Positions 61,911-64,000 of a stretch of 64,000 bases of DNA are shown here, piece by piece. Below the pieces are notes generated by a model. It saw only the letters and a program-made list of their open reading frames with translations, was not told where the DNA came from and did not search any database. Where the stretch lies: NCBI GenBank assembly GCA_035079385.1, contig JAVHKY010000036.1, forward strand, positions 868,001-932,000, in the 5' to 3' direction. A program made the position numbers and the translations under genes. Within the stretch, counting starts at the first letter, position 1, and the number at the start of each line of letters is the position of its first letter. Origin of the DNA: Aspidiotus rigidus (taxonomy: Eukaryota > Arthropoda > Insecta > Hemiptera > Diaspididae).

Positions 61911-62338
61911 TTGAAAACAGATTAGACTATTGTAGAGCTCCAGCCGGTATGGGAGGCTTAGATCGGTATTTGAGAAATTGAAGAATTTCAGGCATTTCTT
62001 ATTTTGAAGATTTAGTTATGGAGAGGGGGGGGGCTGGTGGTTTTGGAATCGAAGGTAAGCACTACCATGTCTGAGTAGAATCGAATCCTTATTTTCTTAT
62101 CTGGAAATCGAAATCCGCAGTCTGATAACCGTTAACATGTTGGCGCTGGTGTAACAGAGGTAAAAAATGCTGAAAATATGAAACCGTCGAGCATCTCGTA
62201 CGGCGATCTTGAGAAGGATATTTGAGACGATCGCGGTTTTAACACAGATATGAAAAGTCGAGTCACCTTCAAGCTCCTCTTTCCTCATTACGGTAAAGAA
62301 TTCAAAGTTGATTTTTTTGGATACGAAATAAGCTTTTG

Positions 62339-62515
62339 ATGTGGTTCTCTTCGGCCATGTTGATTTGTTGTATCTCTCTTACACTAGGTTTTCTCTTTGA
62401 TTTATGTACTACTCGTAATCCGTACCGAAATTTGGGTGTCCAAGTGTACGGAGGTCCATTGAGGTTTAAACCTGCACTAGAGAGGGCTACTGAAAGGGTG
62501 AATCAGAGAATTTAT
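62339..62515 (+). CDS. Candidate first exon: signal peptide + receptor-like start
   Basis: ATG at 62339, 59 codons, ending at a GTACGT donor (62516) in phase 0. It encodes a hydrophobic start MWFSSAMLICCISLTLGFLF, a Cys/Arg-containing spacer, then GGPLRFKPALERATERVNQR. The last part resembles the first helix of periplasmic-binding-like receptor ectodomains (ANF-receptor type, e.g. receptor guanylyl cyclases), where G-x-x-x-x-x-A-x-x-x-A-x-x-x-V-N is typical. No second exon lies within the window that I can identify; the rest would be beyond 64000. The assignment is tentative. Confidence 0.35.
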
Positions 62516-64000
62516 GTACGTTTAAATACATTGATTTTCAATCAACTATTATTTTTTGAATATCATTTATTGCTACATTTTTTTTTTTTTGTATTTAATG
62601 TTGATGATACAGACTACAAAATTTTTGCTTGTATTTGCTTTGAAAAACGATATCCTATTAATAATGGTGCGTAAAATTTCTTCATTTAAAAAGCATTGAA
62701 CGAAAAAATGAATATCGTCAGGGCTACCAACTCCCCAACTACAAGTTTATAAATCTCAATACGACCGCTACCTTTGGTTTGAAAAAATATTAGTCTTCGC
62801 GGTAATCCTACCTAATTTTGGAAAAATGATGAAGTTTTTATTTTAACATATTTATTGTCGTCCAAAATCTATATTGCAAAATTAAAAATAGGTGCTACTC
62901 GTATCAGTAAGTTAGGCTTATCAATTAGATTCACTTATCATTACCATGATTGATTGGAACGTACCTATACTTACGTAATTATGGTGATAGACGAGTAACC
63001 AAAAATAAAATTAATATTTTTATTTCCCCACGTCAGCTTCTACACAGAAACTACTGCCACCACAAAGAGCTTCTACTCCCATGTGTAGAGGTTTTCCGCC
63101 GTATATTATGTCGAGCACTATTATCATTAAGATGAAAAATAGTATGATTGTCACAGGGATCATTTTTGTTGGGAAAGAGAAATGTATTCAGTCGAAACCG
63201 AAATTTCTGCGGTTTATTATTTTCTGCTAAACTGGTCTTTGTAATTCATCAGGATCTGGAAAAGAAAATGGATCGTCACAGTGAATACATTTAAATATTT
63301 GTAATTCTATTTGTACCTTTATCTGCATAATTCTATTGATTCTTGTACGTGGGAAGTAGGAGAGATCGGCCCAGTGGGATATTTTGTGTAAGTAATTTAA
63401 AATTGATAATATGATTGTACATCTTTGGCGGCCACAAGTCTTTTTCTCGGCAAGAAAAGAAGTGCCTGCTTGTCATCACTGTTTGGAGTTATAGGGAAAC
63501 AATGATGAGAACAGCCATTAGTTACTCAAACTTCATTGCGTAGCACTCCTAGCCAAATTGCAATATTACTGCTGTTACGCACATTTTTATTTCGCTTCGT
63601 TTCGGGTCAAATTTGCATAAACTCAGGAAAAAACATTATGATTGTATTCTACAAGTGAAAATCTAAGTTTAGATCGCCTACTTATTGTATAGCAGAGATG
63701 CCGTATATTAGGATCCGTACTCCAAACGTTTATAGTCTTCATATATTTGACTATATCTGTGTGAAAATTATGACTTCGCAAGACTCAACATTAAATCTTT
63801 TCATGTCGGAATAGTGACGATAAGAAAATGGAGTTGACGGTATTTGCGGGGTCAAGACGGAATGATGGTACGCTGGCGCGCCACCGCTTTACAAAGTCCG
63901 AATGAAAGTGACTATGGGCCTATCAGTCCACAGGCCATATGAAAATGTGGTACCATTTGGAGGGACAAAGCGTCACTTTGGGATGTTAGTAGCAGTGATG
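62516..64000. other. No further gene recognised
   Basis: If the 62339 exon is real this is its first intron. No repeat or exon is identified to the window end. Confidence 0.4.

Overview
The window is nuclear DNA from an animal, most likely an insect or other arthropod. Its genes are split by GT-AG introns, it is AT-rich with long gene-poor stretches, and it carries remnants of Penelope-like, Jockey-like, R1-like and RTE-like retroelements plus several small inverted-repeat DNA elements. I cannot name the species from the sequence. There are no rRNA genes, CRISPR arrays or bacterial operons, and I saw no tRNA gene.

Three genes can be built exon by exon, all on the + strand. (1) 8968-12863: a small secreted-protein gene made of one signal-peptide exon and two alternative, similar-looking Cys-cluster terminal exons; the family is unknown to me. 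(2) 17763-23331: an eight-exon cytosolic aspartate aminotransferase (GOT1 type, 406 aa) that keeps the catalytic residues but is divergent around them; its 3.2-kb first intron is filled with transposon debris. (3) 37435-42898: a SMYD4-like protein lysine methyltransferase (TPR + split SET + MYND + post-SET, 626 aa) in seven coding exons. Two single-exon candidates, 53659-53829 and 62339-62515 (signal peptide plus a possible receptor ectodomain start), are weak.

Region by region: 1-8.4 kb is repeats (GTCGAC-rich repeat, a 1.25-kb foldback element, a CTCGAG/tatatatgatagga repeat array). 8.9-12.9 kb is the secreted-protein gene. 13-16.2 kb is retroelement debris (RTE-like, possible gag, Penelope-like). 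17.7-23.3 kb is the aminotransferase. 23.8-26.1 kb is a Penelope-like element bracketed by inverted repeats. 26.5-27.2 and 28.8-31.1 kb are Jockey-like and R1-like remnants. 31-34 kb has no gene. 34-36.8 kb holds an unidentified protein remnant, two Penelope-like pieces and two inverted-repeat elements. 37.4-42.9 kb is SMYD4-like. 43.2-44.1 kb is a Jockey-like RT. 45.4-47.6 kb is a nested repeat block with many TGACGTCA palindromes. 48-57 kb is almost empty except for a hairpin MITE. 57-62 kb has decayed retroelements on the - strand.

The three genes have no evident shared pathway; they are ordinary neighbours separated by mobile DNA. The most interesting signals are the duplicated Cys-exon secreted gene, repeated hammerhead-ribozyme-like motifs with palindromic helix III tied to Penelope-like pieces, the repeat-borne array of perfect TGACGTCA sites, and an unidentified - strand protein remnant at 33971-34580.
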